From the NCBI RefSeq assembly GCF_900100735.1, contig NZ_FNCJ01000003.1, positions 124,001-188,000 of the forward strand: 64,000 bases of DNA. The letters are read 5' to 3'. Each line of letters begins with the position of its first letter. Positions within the stretch are counted from its first letter, which is position 1. The notes under the pieces were generated by a model. It made no database searches. It saw only the letters and a program-made list of their open reading frames with translations, and was not told where the DNA came from. The stretch comes from Paraburkholderia phenazinium (lineage in GTDB: Bacteria; Pseudomonadota; Gammaproteobacteria; Burkholderiales; Burkholderiaceae). The position numbers and the translations under genes were made by a program. Of this stretch, positions 34,215 through 42,201 are shown piece by piece.

Positions 34215-35583
34215 CCTGCGGCTCAGGCTGTTGCTATGGATGCTGCTGCCGATGACGGTGTATGTCATCGCGGCGGGACTGATTGCACGCGATAACGCGC
34301 AGCGCACGGCGAGCCTGTTGCAGGACGAAGCCTTGCTGTCTTCGGCGCGTGTGATGGCCGGCGATATCCAATGGGAGAGCGGCTATCTGCATGCGGAAAT
34401 CTCGCCTAGCGCGATCGAAATTCTGAGTTCGCCAGCCGGCGACGAGGTCTTTTTCAGCATTCGCGAAGTGGGCGGGGCGACGATTGCGGGCACCTCGGAT
34501 TTCCCGCTGCGCGTGCCGGGCGACGCGCCGCTCTGGTATGACGCGACGGTCAGCGGACACCCGATTCGCGCGGTATCGCTGATTCGCCCCATGTACGACT
34601 CGGGCGTGACGAGGCGGATCGTGGTGTCGGTGGGACGCACGCTGATGCAACGCGATGCGACGGCTACCGCACTATGGAGACCGCAGATGCTGCATTTTGC
34701 GGGCATCGTGGCAATTGCGGTGGTGCTGGTGTGCGTGGGATTGACATTCGAGCTGCGTCCCTTGATGCGGCTGGCGAAAGACATGCTGGCGCGCGCACCG
34801 AATGTCTCGCTGCGGGTGCACGCCGATCCCCTGCGCAACGAATTGCGGCCGATTGTCAGCGCGTTCAACCAATGCCTCGATATTATCGAGCGCAAGACCG
34901 CCATGCAGCGGCGCTTCATCGCGGACGCGGCACATCAACTGCGCACGCCGCTCACCTTGCTCGGCACGCAACTGCAATACGCGAGGCGCCAGGACGATCT
35001 CGCTCAACTGAAAGAGACCCTGCTGGCCATGCACCGCAGCAACCTTTCGCTGGTGGCGCTGACCAACCAGTTGCTGCTGCTCGCTCAAGCGGAAGCCGCG
35101 GACTATGCGGATTTTGAAGGTGCGCCCGTCGATCTGCGTGCGGTCGCCACCGGGACGATCGAACAGCTTGCGTTGCTCGCGCAGCGCCGCAATGTCGAAC
35201 TGTCGGCTCGTCTCGATGAGCCTGCGCAAGTAATGGGCAATGAACCGCTGTTGTCCGTGCTGCTCTTCAATCTGCTCGACAACGCGATTCGCTATACCCC
35301 TGCGGGTGGGCATGTGGCGCTCGAGATCCGTTCGACGGATGCACGCGTGGTTCTGACCATTACCGACGAGGGGCCGGGCATATCCCCTGAGCTTCGCGAT
35401 CGGGTGTTCGAGCCTTTCTTCCGGATTTCTAGCGAACAGGGCAGCGGACTCGGCTTATCCATTGTCCGGGAAATCGCCCGGGCGCATCTGGCGGAGGTGG
35501 TGCTGGACGATGGGCCCGGTGGCGTGGGGTTGAGCGCTTCGGTGCTGTTTCCGGGCGCTAAAGCATTCGCCCCAACACGTTGA
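34204..35583 (+). CDS. Sensor histidine kinase (TctE-like)
   Basis: A 459-residue inner-membrane kinase. There is a helix at residues 7-27, a periplasmic 2CSK_N sensor domain (about 30-160, ESGYLHAEISPSAIEILSSPAGDEVFFSI) as in TctE, a second helix LHFAGIVAIAVVLVCVGLTF, and a HAMP-like region. The H-box is FIADAAHQLRTPLTLL, the N-box LLFNLLDNAIRYTP, G1 DEGPGIS and G2 GSGLGLSIV. It probably senses a carboxylate in the periplasm and phosphorylates the adjoining regulator, whose gene overlaps it. Its last 26 bases overlap the convergent cytochrome b561 gene. Confidence 0.92.
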   Translation: MTNSLRLRLLLWMLLPMTVYVIAAGLIARDNAQRTASLLQDEALLSSARVMAGDIQWESGYLHAEISPSAIEILSSPAGDEVFFSIREVGGATIAGTSDFPLRVPGDAPLWYDATVSGHPIRAVSLIRPMYDSGVTRRIVVSVGRTLMQRDATATALWRPQMLHFAGIVAIAVVLVCVGLTFELRPLMRLAKDMLARAPNVSLRVHADPLRNELRPIVSAFNQCLDIIERKTAMQRRFIADAAHQLRTPLTLLGTQLQYARRQDDLAQLKETLLAMHRSNLSLVALTNQLLLLAQAEAADYADFEGAPVDLRAVATGTIEQLALLAQRRNVELSARLDEPAQVMGNEPLLSVLLFNLLDNAIRYTPAGGHVALEIRSTDARVVLTITDEGPGISPELRDRVFEPFFRISSEQGSGLGLSIVREIARAHLAEVVLDDGPGGVGLSASVLFPGAKAFAPTR

Positions 35584-36193
35584 TACGCGCGATCAACTGG
35601 TGTTTGACGACCGCGAGGACGTGCAGCACGATCAACCCCGCCAGCAGCGCGCAACTGGCGCGGTGTACCGCGAAGATGTGCTCGGTGAGTGCGCCTTTGG
35701 CAAACGGTGTGTGAATCTCGACCACGCCGAAGAACGAATAACCGTTCGGGACCATCAGGAAGCCGCTCGCCAGCACGGTAAAGATCGTCAGGTAGATCAG
35801 GTTGTGGACGCCGGATGCGAGCGAGCGTTGCCAGGCGGATGCAACCGGTAGCGCGCGCGGTTCGGCGCGGACGAACTTCCAGATTAGCCGCAGCGGAAAC
35901 AGCAGGATCAGCACGGTAGAGACCGACATATTCAGTCGCGACAGGAAGTCGTGGACGGCTCCGCCGGCTGTGTGCGCGAGCGCATAGCCCACGACGCTCG
36001 CATAGATGATGACGGCGGCGAACACCCAGTGGAAAAAGCGCGTGAGGCCGTCGTAACGATCTGCAGGTCGTGCGTTGCTCGAGCGGGACGCGCTGCGTTC
36101 GCCAAGGCGATCGTGTTGCTCAGCGGTGGAGCGGAAATGGCCTGAATGGTCTCGGCTATGAGTTGCCGCCTGCAGCATCGGGTTCACAGACAT
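35558..36193 (-). CDS. Cytochrome b561-type membrane protein
   Basis: A 211-residue protein with a hydrophilic N-terminus and four helices. Haem-ligand histidines fit the bacterial b561 pattern: YDGLTRFFHWVFAAVIIYASVV, GGAVHDFLSRLNMSVSTVLILLFPLRL, GVHNLIYLTIFTVLASGFLM and VHRASCALLAGLIVLHVLAVVKHQ. It should shuttle electrons from the quinone pool, for example to superoxide or a periplasmic partner. The frame starts with TTG at 36232; ATG 36193 is more likely, though the ribosome binding site is weak in either case. The first 50 residues are less conserved in type than the rest. Confidence 0.82.
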   Translation of the reverse strand: MSVNPMLQAATHSRDHSGHFRSTAEQHDRLGERSASRSSNARPADRYDGLTRFFHWVFAAVIIYASVVGYALAHTAGGAVHDFLSRLNMSVSTVLILLFPLRLIWKFVRAEPRALPVASAWQRSLASGVHNLIYLTIFTVLASGFLMVPNGYSFFGVVEIHTPFAKGALTEHIFAVHRASCALLAGLIVLHVLAVVKHQLIARINVLGRML

Positions 36194-36716
36194 CCTCGGG
36201 TCCAAAGTCGTTAAGCCGTTTCGAAACGTCAATGCGCTTTGCTCGGCGAGGACTTGGGACGCTCAGCGTCGGCCCACGACTCTCCACGAGGCAGGGCATC
36301 GTACCTATCGTGCATAGGTTCGTCAATAGAAATGAAAATGACAATCATGCGCATTTGCGTTAGCTCTCAATGAGCTTGCAATCTGCTTTCGTGATGGGGA
36401 TGACGAGGAGGTACGGCTTTTGAAACGTCGGCGTTTCGTCCGTCAGTAAAAAGGCGGCCGGCGAGCGCCAATTCAAAGGCGGCTCACTGCATATCTCTGA
36501 GGCGGCAGCCCGGGAGACCCGGGTGCCGCTCAGCGGCTCGGCCACGGTATCCGGTGTTTCTGGCGATGTGGCGCCGGTGCATTTTGCCCGGCTCGATGAA
36601 ATCCGTATCGGTGCGGCGAGGCTGACAGGGCCGTACGCGCAAGTTGTCGATTTCGGTTTTTGGCGGGGACGCACCCAAGCAGCAGGGGCTTGCTGGCATC
36701 ATCGGCTATTAATAAC
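36194..36716. other. Intergenic region with small palindromes and an unassigned open frame
   Basis: About 520 bases. ACCTAT / ATAGGT (36303-36319) is an inverted repeat upstream of cytochrome b561, and AATGACAATCAT-type sequence around 36336-36347 loosely resembles a Fur box. From about 36430 the plus frame that later becomes ohr is open without a stop (containing SLHISEAAARETRVPLSG and VDFGFWRGR), but I recognise no family; it may be a gene remnant. Confidence 0.35.
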
Positions 36717-36798
36717 TCGCATGCGATTAAAACGTATGCGTTTGACATTGCCAGGCTTTTCCGTCATCATGCATCGCATGCGAATAGATCGCATGCGA
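36717..36798 (+). promoter_or_regulatory. ohr promoter with repeated TCGCATGCGA operators
   Basis: Exact copies of the palindrome TCGCATGCGA lie at 36717-36726, 36774-36783 and 36789-36798; a relaxed copy AACGTATGCGTT is at 36731-36742. TTGACA at 36742-36747 and CATCAT at 36765-36770 (17-base spacer) form the promoter. Two sites lie upstream of the -35 and two directly downstream of the -10, the last two 15 bases apart. The same palindrome lies at the promoter of the OhrR-like regulator gene, so this is its operator. Confidence 0.8.
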
Positions 36799-36846
36799 TT
36801 TAAACTCACGGTACACCCCTTACCCATATCCATCAAGGAGTTCAGC

Positions 36847-37293
36847 ATGACCAAGATCGAAAAAGTCCTCTTCTCGGGCAACACCCACACCACGGTCAAC
36901 CACAACCCCAGCGTACAGCGTGGCGAGTACGGCGTCGTCGATATCAAGCTGTCGGCGCCCGGCGGTCAAAACCATGAGTTCATCGCCGCCGAGCCGCACC
37001 CGAGCGCCGAGCAACTGTTTGCGGGTGCCTGGTCGGCCTGTTACATCTCCGCGCTTGGGATTGCGGCCTCGCTGAAGAAGATCACGCTGCCACCCGATTC
37101 TGCCGTGGATATCCAGGTAAACATCGGTCAAACCGGACCCGCCTGGTTCCTCGGCGCCCAGTTCACCGTCCGCGTGCCGGGTTTGGCACAGGATGTTGCG
37201 GAGGCGATCGCACACGCGGCCCATCAAATCTGCCCATACTCGAAGGCGGTGCACGGAAACATTGAAGTCGCGATGAACGTCGTTACGGCCTGA
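36847..37293 (+). CDS. ohr: Organic hydroperoxide resistance protein (Ohr/OsmC family)
   Basis: A 148-residue thiol peroxidase that reduces organic hydroperoxides such as fatty-acid peroxides. The two catalytic cysteines are Cys65 in AGAWSACYISAL and Cys129 in HQICPYSKAVHGN; the Glu of EQLFAG and the family start KVLFSGNTHTTVNH are present. AAGGAG precedes the ATG. The frame is open far upstream but only this ATG gives the Ohr N-terminus. Repeated TCGCATGCGA sites at its promoter and an OhrR-like gene 0.9 kb away indicate peroxide-inducible control. Confidence 0.93.
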   Translation: MTKIEKVLFSGNTHTTVNHNPSVQRGEYGVVDIKLSAPGGQNHEFIAAEPHPSAEQLFAGAWSACYISALGIAASLKKITLPPDSAVDIQVNIGQTGPAWFLGAQFTVRVPGLAQDVAEAIAHAAHQICPYSKAVHGNIEVAMNVVTA

Positions 37294-37363
37294 TGCGGCA
37301 AAGCTCGCGTCTTTGCCCGCCGCCGGATTGAGGCCAGTCTGCCGAGCGCGTCGATTTCTGGCA

Positions 37364-37404
37364 TGCTGCCGGGATCGCCAATGGCGACCCGGCAGCAAGT
37401 TTTT
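37364..37404 (+). terminator. Intrinsic terminator after ohr
   Basis: TGCTGCCGGG-TCGCC and GGCGA-CCGGCAGCA form a 15-pair stem with one mismatch and a three-base loop, followed by AGTTTTT. It is 70 bases past the ohr stop and separates ohr from msrA. Confidence 0.88.
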
Positions 37405-37517
37405 CACGAGGCGAGGGCGGAGCCATTGAGGCGCTCGCATCCACCGGGAGCCGGTGAACGAACTAACTTACGATTTGCGTACTCAATAGAGTCGCGCCAC
37501 TGATGGAGATGAATGAC

Positions 37518-38021
37518 ATGACGACGCAAACCGAAACCGCCATCCTGGCCGGCGGGTGCTTCTGGGGCATGCAGGACCTGCTGCGGCGCTATCCCGGCGT
37601 GCTGTCCACGCGCGTCGGCTACTCGGGCGGCGACGTGCCCAATGCGACCTACCGGAACCATGGCACGCACGCAGAGGCTATCGAGATCGTGTTCGACCCA
37701 AGCCAGATCGGCTATCGTCAGATCCTCGAATTTTTCTTCCAGATTCACGACCCCACAACCCAAAACCGCCAGGGCAACGACCTTGGGACGAGCTACCGCT
37801 CGGCCATCTTCTATCTCAGCGACGAGCAGAAACAAGTGGCCGTGAAGACCGTGGCGGATGTCGACGCATCCGACCTTTGGCCCGGCAAGGTCGTCACCGA
37901 GATCGCTCCTGCGGGCCCGTTCTGGCAGGCAGAGCCGGAACATCAGGACTATCTGGAACGCCATCCCGACGGCTACACGTGTCACTTCATCCGGCCGGGC
38001 TGGAAATTGCCCGTCGCTTGA
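37518..38021 (+). CDS. msrA: Peptide methionine sulfoxide reductase A
   Basis: A 167-residue MsrA that reduces methionine-S-sulfoxide in proteins using thioredoxin. The active site [20 protein letters not shown] has the catalytic Cys14. Other conserved parts are [54 protein letters not shown] and the ending [20 protein letters not shown]. An ATG 15 bases upstream is in frame, but GGAG eight bases before ATG 37518 supports this start. It lies between ohr and the OhrR-like gene, so it belongs to an oxidative-damage cluster, although only a half operator (TCGCAT near 37436) lies upstream of it. Confidence 0.93.
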   Translation: MTTQTETAILAGGCFWGMQDLLRRYPGVLSTRVGYSGGDVPNATYRNHGTHAEAIEIVFDPSQIGYRQILEFFFQIHDPTTQNRQGNDLGTSYRSAIFYLSDEQKQVAVKTVADVDASDLWPGKVVTEIAPAGPFWQAEPEHQDYLERHPDGYTCHFIRPGWKLPVA

Positions 38022-38100
38022 GTCAACGGGCTGGATCGACCAGCGGAGCCAATACGACCGGTCCGTGACCGCAAGCGGTGCAAATTTAAATACAACGCGA

Positions 38101-38115
38101 TATAATCGCATGCGA
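38101..38115 (+). promoter_or_regulatory. OhrR-like operator overlapping its own promoter
   Basis: TATAAT at 38101-38106 is followed at once by TCGCATGCGA at 38106-38115, about 50 bases before the regulator ATG. Binding would cover the -10 box, giving autorepression. The palindrome is identical to those at the ohr promoter. Confidence 0.78.
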
Positions 38116-38167
38116 TGTTATAGCTTCACCCTTGCGAGCCACAACTCCTTAGCCTATGAGGATGCTG

Positions 38168-38623
38168 ATGAAATCTGCGGACCAAGCGTCGCCCACAATG
38201 CTCTCGGACTTCCTGTGTTTCGCGGTTTATTCCGCGAATCTGGCGTTCGGCAAGGCCTACAAGCCGATACTTGAGGAGCTTGGACTCACCTATACGCAAT
38301 ACATCACGATCATCGCGCTGTGGGAGGAGGACCACCAGACGGTCAGCGGGCTCGGCGAGAAGCTGTTTCTCGAATCCAATACGCTCACACCGATCCTGAA
38401 GAAGCTCGAGGCGATGGGCTACCTGGAAAGGCAGCGCGATCCCGAAGACGAGCGCCAGGTGCGGGTCAGTCTCACGAAAGGCGGTCGAAAGCTGCGCGAA
38501 AAAGGCCTGAAGATGAATCTCGCCGAGGCGACCGGACTCGCGCCGGACGAGTTCGCGAAAGTGCAGAAGGCGATCGTGACGCTGCGCAATAACCTTATCC
38601 GCTCAGTTCAATCCGTCGAATAA
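38168..38623 (+). CDS. ohrR: MarR-family organic peroxide sensor (one-cysteine OhrR-like)
   Basis: A 151-residue winged-helix repressor. SDFLCFAVYSANLAFGKAYKPIL aligns with the N-terminal helix of OhrR, with Cys17 at the peroxide-sensing position. The HTH is TVSGLGEKLFLESNTLTPILKKLEAMGYL and the wing is RQRDPEDERQVRVSLT. No second cysteine exists, so it should work as a 1-Cys sensor (mixed disulfide or overoxidation), as in Bacillus OhrR, unlike the 2-Cys Xanthomonas type. In-frame ATGs at 38156 and 38162 precede; GAGG spaced six bases favours 38168. It should repress ohr and itself. Confidence 0.88.
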   Translation: MKSADQASPTMLSDFLCFAVYSANLAFGKAYKPILEELGLTYTQYITIIALWEEDHQTVSGLGEKLFLESNTLTPILKKLEAMGYLERQRDPEDERQVRVSLTKGGRKLREKGLKMNLAEATGLAPDEFAKVQKAIVTLRNNLIRSVQSVE

Positions 38624-38640
38624 GCGTCGTTTATTCGACG
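38614..38640. terminator. Bidirectional hairpin holding both stop codons of ohrR and metR
   Basis: CGTCGAATAA (38614-38623) and TTATTCGACG (38631-38640) pair perfectly over 10 bases with a seven-base loop. The TAA of ohrR ends the left arm and the stop of metR begins the right arm, so the genes are convergent with seven bases between them. There is no long T-run. Confidence 0.6.
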
Positions 38641-39554
38641 CTGGACAGCAGCTCGATACTGTCGAGTTGCGCGGCGCAGATGTCGCGCACGATCGACACA
38701 AAATCGTCGAAGTAGGGCCGGCCGCTCGTCCCTTTGGGCGCGATCGCATAGAGCTCGCTCCATAAGCCGTCCGTGCCCACACGTTTTGCCAGCACATAGT
38801 CGTGGTCGATGTAGTTCTTCAAACCCCAGTTGGGCAATGCCGCAATGCCCCGGCGGCTGGCAACCAGTTGCATGATCGCGATGGTCAGCTCGGCCGTGCG
38901 GCGCTCCAGCTTGATGCCGGCTGGCTCTAATACTTCGCGAATCAGGTCGATGCGCGATTCGGGAACCGGGTAGGTAATCAGCGTCTCACCCAGCAGGTCT
39001 TCGGCACTCACGCGCCGCTTGTTGCGCAGACGGTGCTCGTTGGCAATCACCACTTGAATCTCGAAGCGAAACAGCGGGGCAATGTCCAGATTGCGTCGCT
39101 TGACGGGCTTCGAGCCGATCACCACATCCGCTTTCCCCTCGCTTAGCAGGCGCATCGGGTCGGCGTGGAACCCGGCGACCAGATCGACCTCCACCTCCGG
39201 CCAGCGGCGGCGAAACTCGTCCATCACCGGCATCAGCCAGTCGAAACAGGTGTGGCATTCCAGCACGATGCGAAGCTCACCCTTGACTTCGCCTTTCAGG
39301 CGCACCACGTCCCGCTCGGCTGCAGCCACGGCGGCCACTGTTTCGCGGGCCAGCGCCAGCAGCCGTTCGCCCGCCACGGTAAAGCGCAGGCCTTGCCGGG
39401 TGCGCTCGAACAGGGACACTTCGTAGTGCGCTTCCATGTCGCGAATCTGGTGGGACAGGGCGGACTGGCTGAGGTTGACGCGTTCGGAGGCGCTGACCAG
39501 CTTGCCTGAATCGGCAATCGCAATCAGAGAGCGGAGATGACGCAGTTCAAGCAT
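38631..39554 (-). CDS. metR: MetR, LysR-type activator of metE
   Basis: A 307-residue LysR regulator with the MetR signature: HTH LELRHLRSLIAIADSGKLVSASERVNLSQSALSHQI and effector-domain motif VLECHTCFDWLMPVMDEFRRRWPEVEVDLV. It uses homocysteine as co-activator in characterised relatives. It is divergent from metE across 131 bases, the same arrangement as in enterobacteria. Function is assigned with confidence from motif plus context. Confidence 0.93.
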   Translation of the reverse strand: MLELRHLRSLIAIADSGKLVSASERVNLSQSALSHQIRDMEAHYEVSLFERTRQGLRFTVAGERLLALARETVAAVAAAERDVVRLKGEVKGELRIVLECHTCFDWLMPVMDEFRRRWPEVEVDLVAGFHADPMRLLSEGKADVVIGSKPVKRRNLDIAPLFRFEIQVVIANEHRLRNKRRVSAEDLLGETLITYPVPESRIDLIREVLEPAGIKLERRTAELTIAIMQLVASRRGIAALPNWGLKNYIDHDYVLAKRVGTDGLWSELYAIAPKGTSGRPYFDDFVSIVRDICAAQLDSIELLSSVE

Positions 39555-39595
39555 GGCGCCGTCCGGGGAGGCCAGCAGCCGTCAGGCGGGTGATA

Positions 39596-39608
39596 TGAAT
39601 ATGGCTCA
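39596..39608. promoter_or_regulatory. MetR-box-like site in the metR-metE divergent region
   Basis: TGAATATGGCTCA matches the MetR consensus TGAA-N5-TTCA with one mismatch. It lies 42 bases from the metR start and 78 bases from the metE start, in the right place to activate metE. Confidence 0.45.
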
Positions 39609-39685
39609 TACAATAATGAAAACATGTCGCTTGATGAATCATAGCGCGACTTTCAAACTGTGGCCCATTCAGTTAAGGATCCACT

Positions 39686-41980
39686 ATGGCCTGCACCCAC
39701 ATACATGGTTTTCCGCGCATCGGCGCCAATCGTGAACTCAAGTTCGCCCAGGAGTCGTTCTGGCGCGGCGAGTCCGACGACGCCTATCTGCGCAGCGTCG
39801 CGCAGGCGTTGCGGGCTCGTCACTGGGAACAGCAGCGCGCGGCGAAGCTGGACTTCGTTACGGTAGGCGATTTCGCGTACTACGACCCGATGCTCAATCT
39901 CACGGCGCTACTCGGTGCGTTGCCCGAGCGCTTCGGGTTCGAGCCGGCCTCCCTCTCGCTTGCCCAGTACTATGAACTGGCGCGCGGCAACAAGGCGCAG
40001 CCGGCGATGGAGATGACCAAGTGGTTCGATACGAACTACCACTACCTCGTGCCGGAACTGGGCCCGGATACGACCTTCAATGGCGGCGTGAGCTGGTTCT
40101 TTGACGAGATCGACGAGGCGCTCGCCTTGAATCTGCCGGTCAAGCCCGTGTTGATCGGGCCGATCACGTATCTGTGGCTCTCCAAGAGTCAAACACCGGG
40201 TTTCGACCGGCTGTCGTTGCTGCCGAAGCTGGTGATCCGCTACGTGCGGATTCTCGACGCGCTGAAGCAACGCGGTATCGAATGGGTGCAGATCGACGAG
40301 CCCGCGCTGTGTCTCGACCTCGAAGGTGAATGGCTCGAAGCGTTCTCTGCGGTGTACGACGTGTTGGGCGCCTCGGGCGTCAAGGTGTTGCTGGCGACTT
40401 ACTTCGACACGGCCGCCGATCACGCGACGCTCGTCGCTCAGCTACCGGTGCATGGCGTGCATATCGATCTGATCCGGGCGCCAGAGCAACTCGAGGTATG
40501 GCGCAAGGCGCTGCCGGCGGACAAGGTGCTGTCGGCCGGTGTCGTCGACGGGCGTAATGTCTGGCGTGCCGACCTGGGCGCAATTGCCGGGTCGCTGCAG
40601 ACACTTCATGCAGAACGCGGCGACCAGCTCTGGATTGCACCGTCGTGCTCGCTCCAGCACGTCCCGGTCACGCTTGCTTCGGAAAAGAAACTGGATGCCG
40701 AAGTGAAATCATGGCTGGCTTTCGCCACGGAAAAGCTCGATGAACTTGGCGTGATTGCGCTCGCCTTGCGCGATCCGGCAGCAGCACAAGCTCAGCTCGC
40801 GGCTACCGATGCGGCGCTCGCCACGCGGCGCAGTTCGAGCGCGGTCATGAACGTGCTGGTGCAACGAAAGGTCGCGACCGTCACGGATGCGATGGCGAGC
40901 CGCAAGAACCCGTTCGAAGACCGCAGTCGCGTGCAGCGGCATTCGCTGAAGCTGCCGCTCCTGCCGACCACCACCATCGGCTCGTTTCCGCAGACGCCGG
41001 CGATCCGCCAGGCGCGTGCCGCCTATAAGCGCGGTGAGTTGCGCGCACTCGAGTACCTCGAACGCATGCGCGCGGAAACCGCGACGGTGGTGCGCAAGCA
41101 GGAGGAACTCGGGCTCGACGTGCTGGTGCACGGCGAGGTGGAACGCAACGACATGGTCGAGTATTTTGCCGAACGGCTGTGGGGCTATGCGTTGACGGAG
41201 AGCGGCTGGGTGCAGAACTACGGTTCGCAGTGCGTCAAGCCGCCAATCATTTACGGCGACGTCTTCCGTCCTGAGCCGATGATCGTGGATGGCGCCTGCT
41301 ACGCCCAGTCTTTGACGGACCGGCTGGTGAAGGGCGTCCTGACCGGGCCGGTGACGATGCTCGAATGGTCGTTCGTGCGCGACGATCAGCCTCGCACGAC
41401 CACCGCCTTGCAATTGGCATTGGTGATTCGCGACGAAGTGCTCGACCTCGAAAAGGCTGGCATCCGCATCGTCCAGATCGATGAGCCGGCATTCCGGGAG
41501 GGATTGCCATTGCGCAAGTCGAACTGGGCCGAGTACCTGGAATGGGCCACGCGGGCCTTCAGGATTGCAGCGGGTGGCGTTTCGGACGCGACGCAGATCC
41601 ACACCCACATGTGCTATTCGGAGTTCAACGACATTCTGCCGGCAATCGCCGCACTCGATGCGGACGTCATTACGATCGAAACGTCGCGCTCCTCGATGGA
41701 ACTGCTGGACGGTTTCGGCGCCTTCGCCTATCCGAACGGGATCGGGCCGGGCGTCTACGACACCCATTCGCCGCGCGTGCCGAGCGTCGAAACGATGCAA
41801 GGCTTGCTCGAGCGCGCCTGCGAGGTGATTCCCGCCGAACGGCTCTGGGTCAACCCCGATTGCGGTCTGAAGACGCGCGGCTGGCCGGAGACGGAAGCGG
41901 CTCTCGCCAACATGATCGCGGCGGCCAGGACCTTGCGGCAGAAGCTCGAAGCGGAGCACAACGGCGCAAGAGCCGCCTGA
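39686..41980 (+). CDS. metE: Cobalamin-independent methionine synthase
   Basis: A 764-residue 5-methyltetrahydropteroyltriglutamate-homocysteine methyltransferase that makes the last step of methionine synthesis without B12. N-terminal half: [22 protein letters not shown] and [17 protein letters not shown]-terminal catalytic half: [20 protein letters not shown] and the zinc ligands His641 and Cys643 (HMCYSEF) and Cys726 ([11 protein letters not shown]), in the same numbering as the E. coli enzyme. Controlled by the divergent MetR. It ends in a strong terminator just before the B12 riboswitch of btuB. Confidence 0.97.
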   Translation: MACTHIHGFPRIGANRELKFAQESFWRGESDDAYLRSVAQALRARHWEQQRAAKLDFVTVGDFAYYDPMLNLTALLGALPERFGFEPASLSLAQYYELARGNKAQPAMEMTKWFDTNYHYLVPELGPDTTFNGGVSWFFDEIDEALALNLPVKPVLIGPITYLWLSKSQTPGFDRLSLLPKLVIRYVRILDALKQRGIEWVQIDEPALCLDLEGEWLEAFSAVYDVLGASGVKVLLATYFDTAADHATLVAQLPVHGVHIDLIRAPEQLEVWRKALPADKVLSAGVVDGRNVWRADLGAIAGSLQTLHAERGDQLWIAPSCSLQHVPVTLASEKKLDAEVKSWLAFATEKLDELGVIALALRDPAAAQAQLAATDAALATRRSSSAVMNVLVQRKVATVTDAMASRKNPFEDRSRVQRHSLKLPLLPTTTIGSFPQTPAIRQARAAYKRGELRALEYLERMRAETATVVRKQEELGLDVLVHGEVERNDMVEYFAERLWGYALTESGWVQNYGSQCVKPPIIYGDVFRPEPMIVDGACYAQSLTDRLVKGVLTGPVTMLEWSFVRDDQPRTTTALQLALVIRDEVLDLEKAGIRIVQIDEPAFREGLPLRKSNWAEYLEWATRAFRIAAGGVSDATQIHTHMCYSEFNDILPAIAALDADVITIETSRSSMELLDGFGAFAYPNGIGPGVYDTHSPRVPSVETMQGLLERACEVIPAERLWVNPDCGLKTRGWPETEAALANMIAAARTLRQKLEAEHNGARAA

Positions 41981-42001
41981 TTACCTTGTGTGTTTTTTTT
42001 G

Positions 42002-42035
42002 CCCCACCCGTGAATTCATTTCCGGGTGGGGTTTT
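42002..42035 (+). terminator. Intrinsic terminator after metE
   Basis: CCCCACCCG and CGGGTGGGG arms with a 12-base loop and a following TTTT, 22 bases past the metE stop. A run of eight T also precedes the stem, so it may work on the other strand as well. Confidence 0.88.
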
Positions 42036-42069
42036 CGGCGTCGATGGATTCAGAAGTAGAATGCGCGCG

Positions 42070-42158
42070 TACGACTCGTGGAAGCTGGTGCAACTCCAGC
42101 GCGGTCGCGCCACTGTGACCGGTTGCAGCATTGACCGGAAGTCAGACCCGGCGTCGTA
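42070..42158 (+). promoter_or_regulatory. Cobalamin riboswitch upstream of btuB
   Basis: Conserved elements in order: GTGGAAGCTGGTGCAACTCC, GCGCGGTCGCGCCACTGTGA, CCGGAAGTCAGACCC. TACGAC (42070-42075) pairs with GTCGTA (42153-42158) as P1, giving a compact element of 89 bases. Downstream GGGG (about 42177-42180) can pair with CCCC next to the ribosome binding site CTGGAG, a plausible expression platform that hides the site when B12 is bound. Confidence 0.9.
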
Positions 42159-42201
42159 TCCCTCTCTGCCGACTTTGGGGCGCGTAATCCCCTGGAGATT
42201 T

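Noticed and set aside
40709..41959. 416-codon open frame antisense to metE
   Set aside because: metE is unmistakable, down to its zinc ligands; the reverse frame has shadow-like composition.
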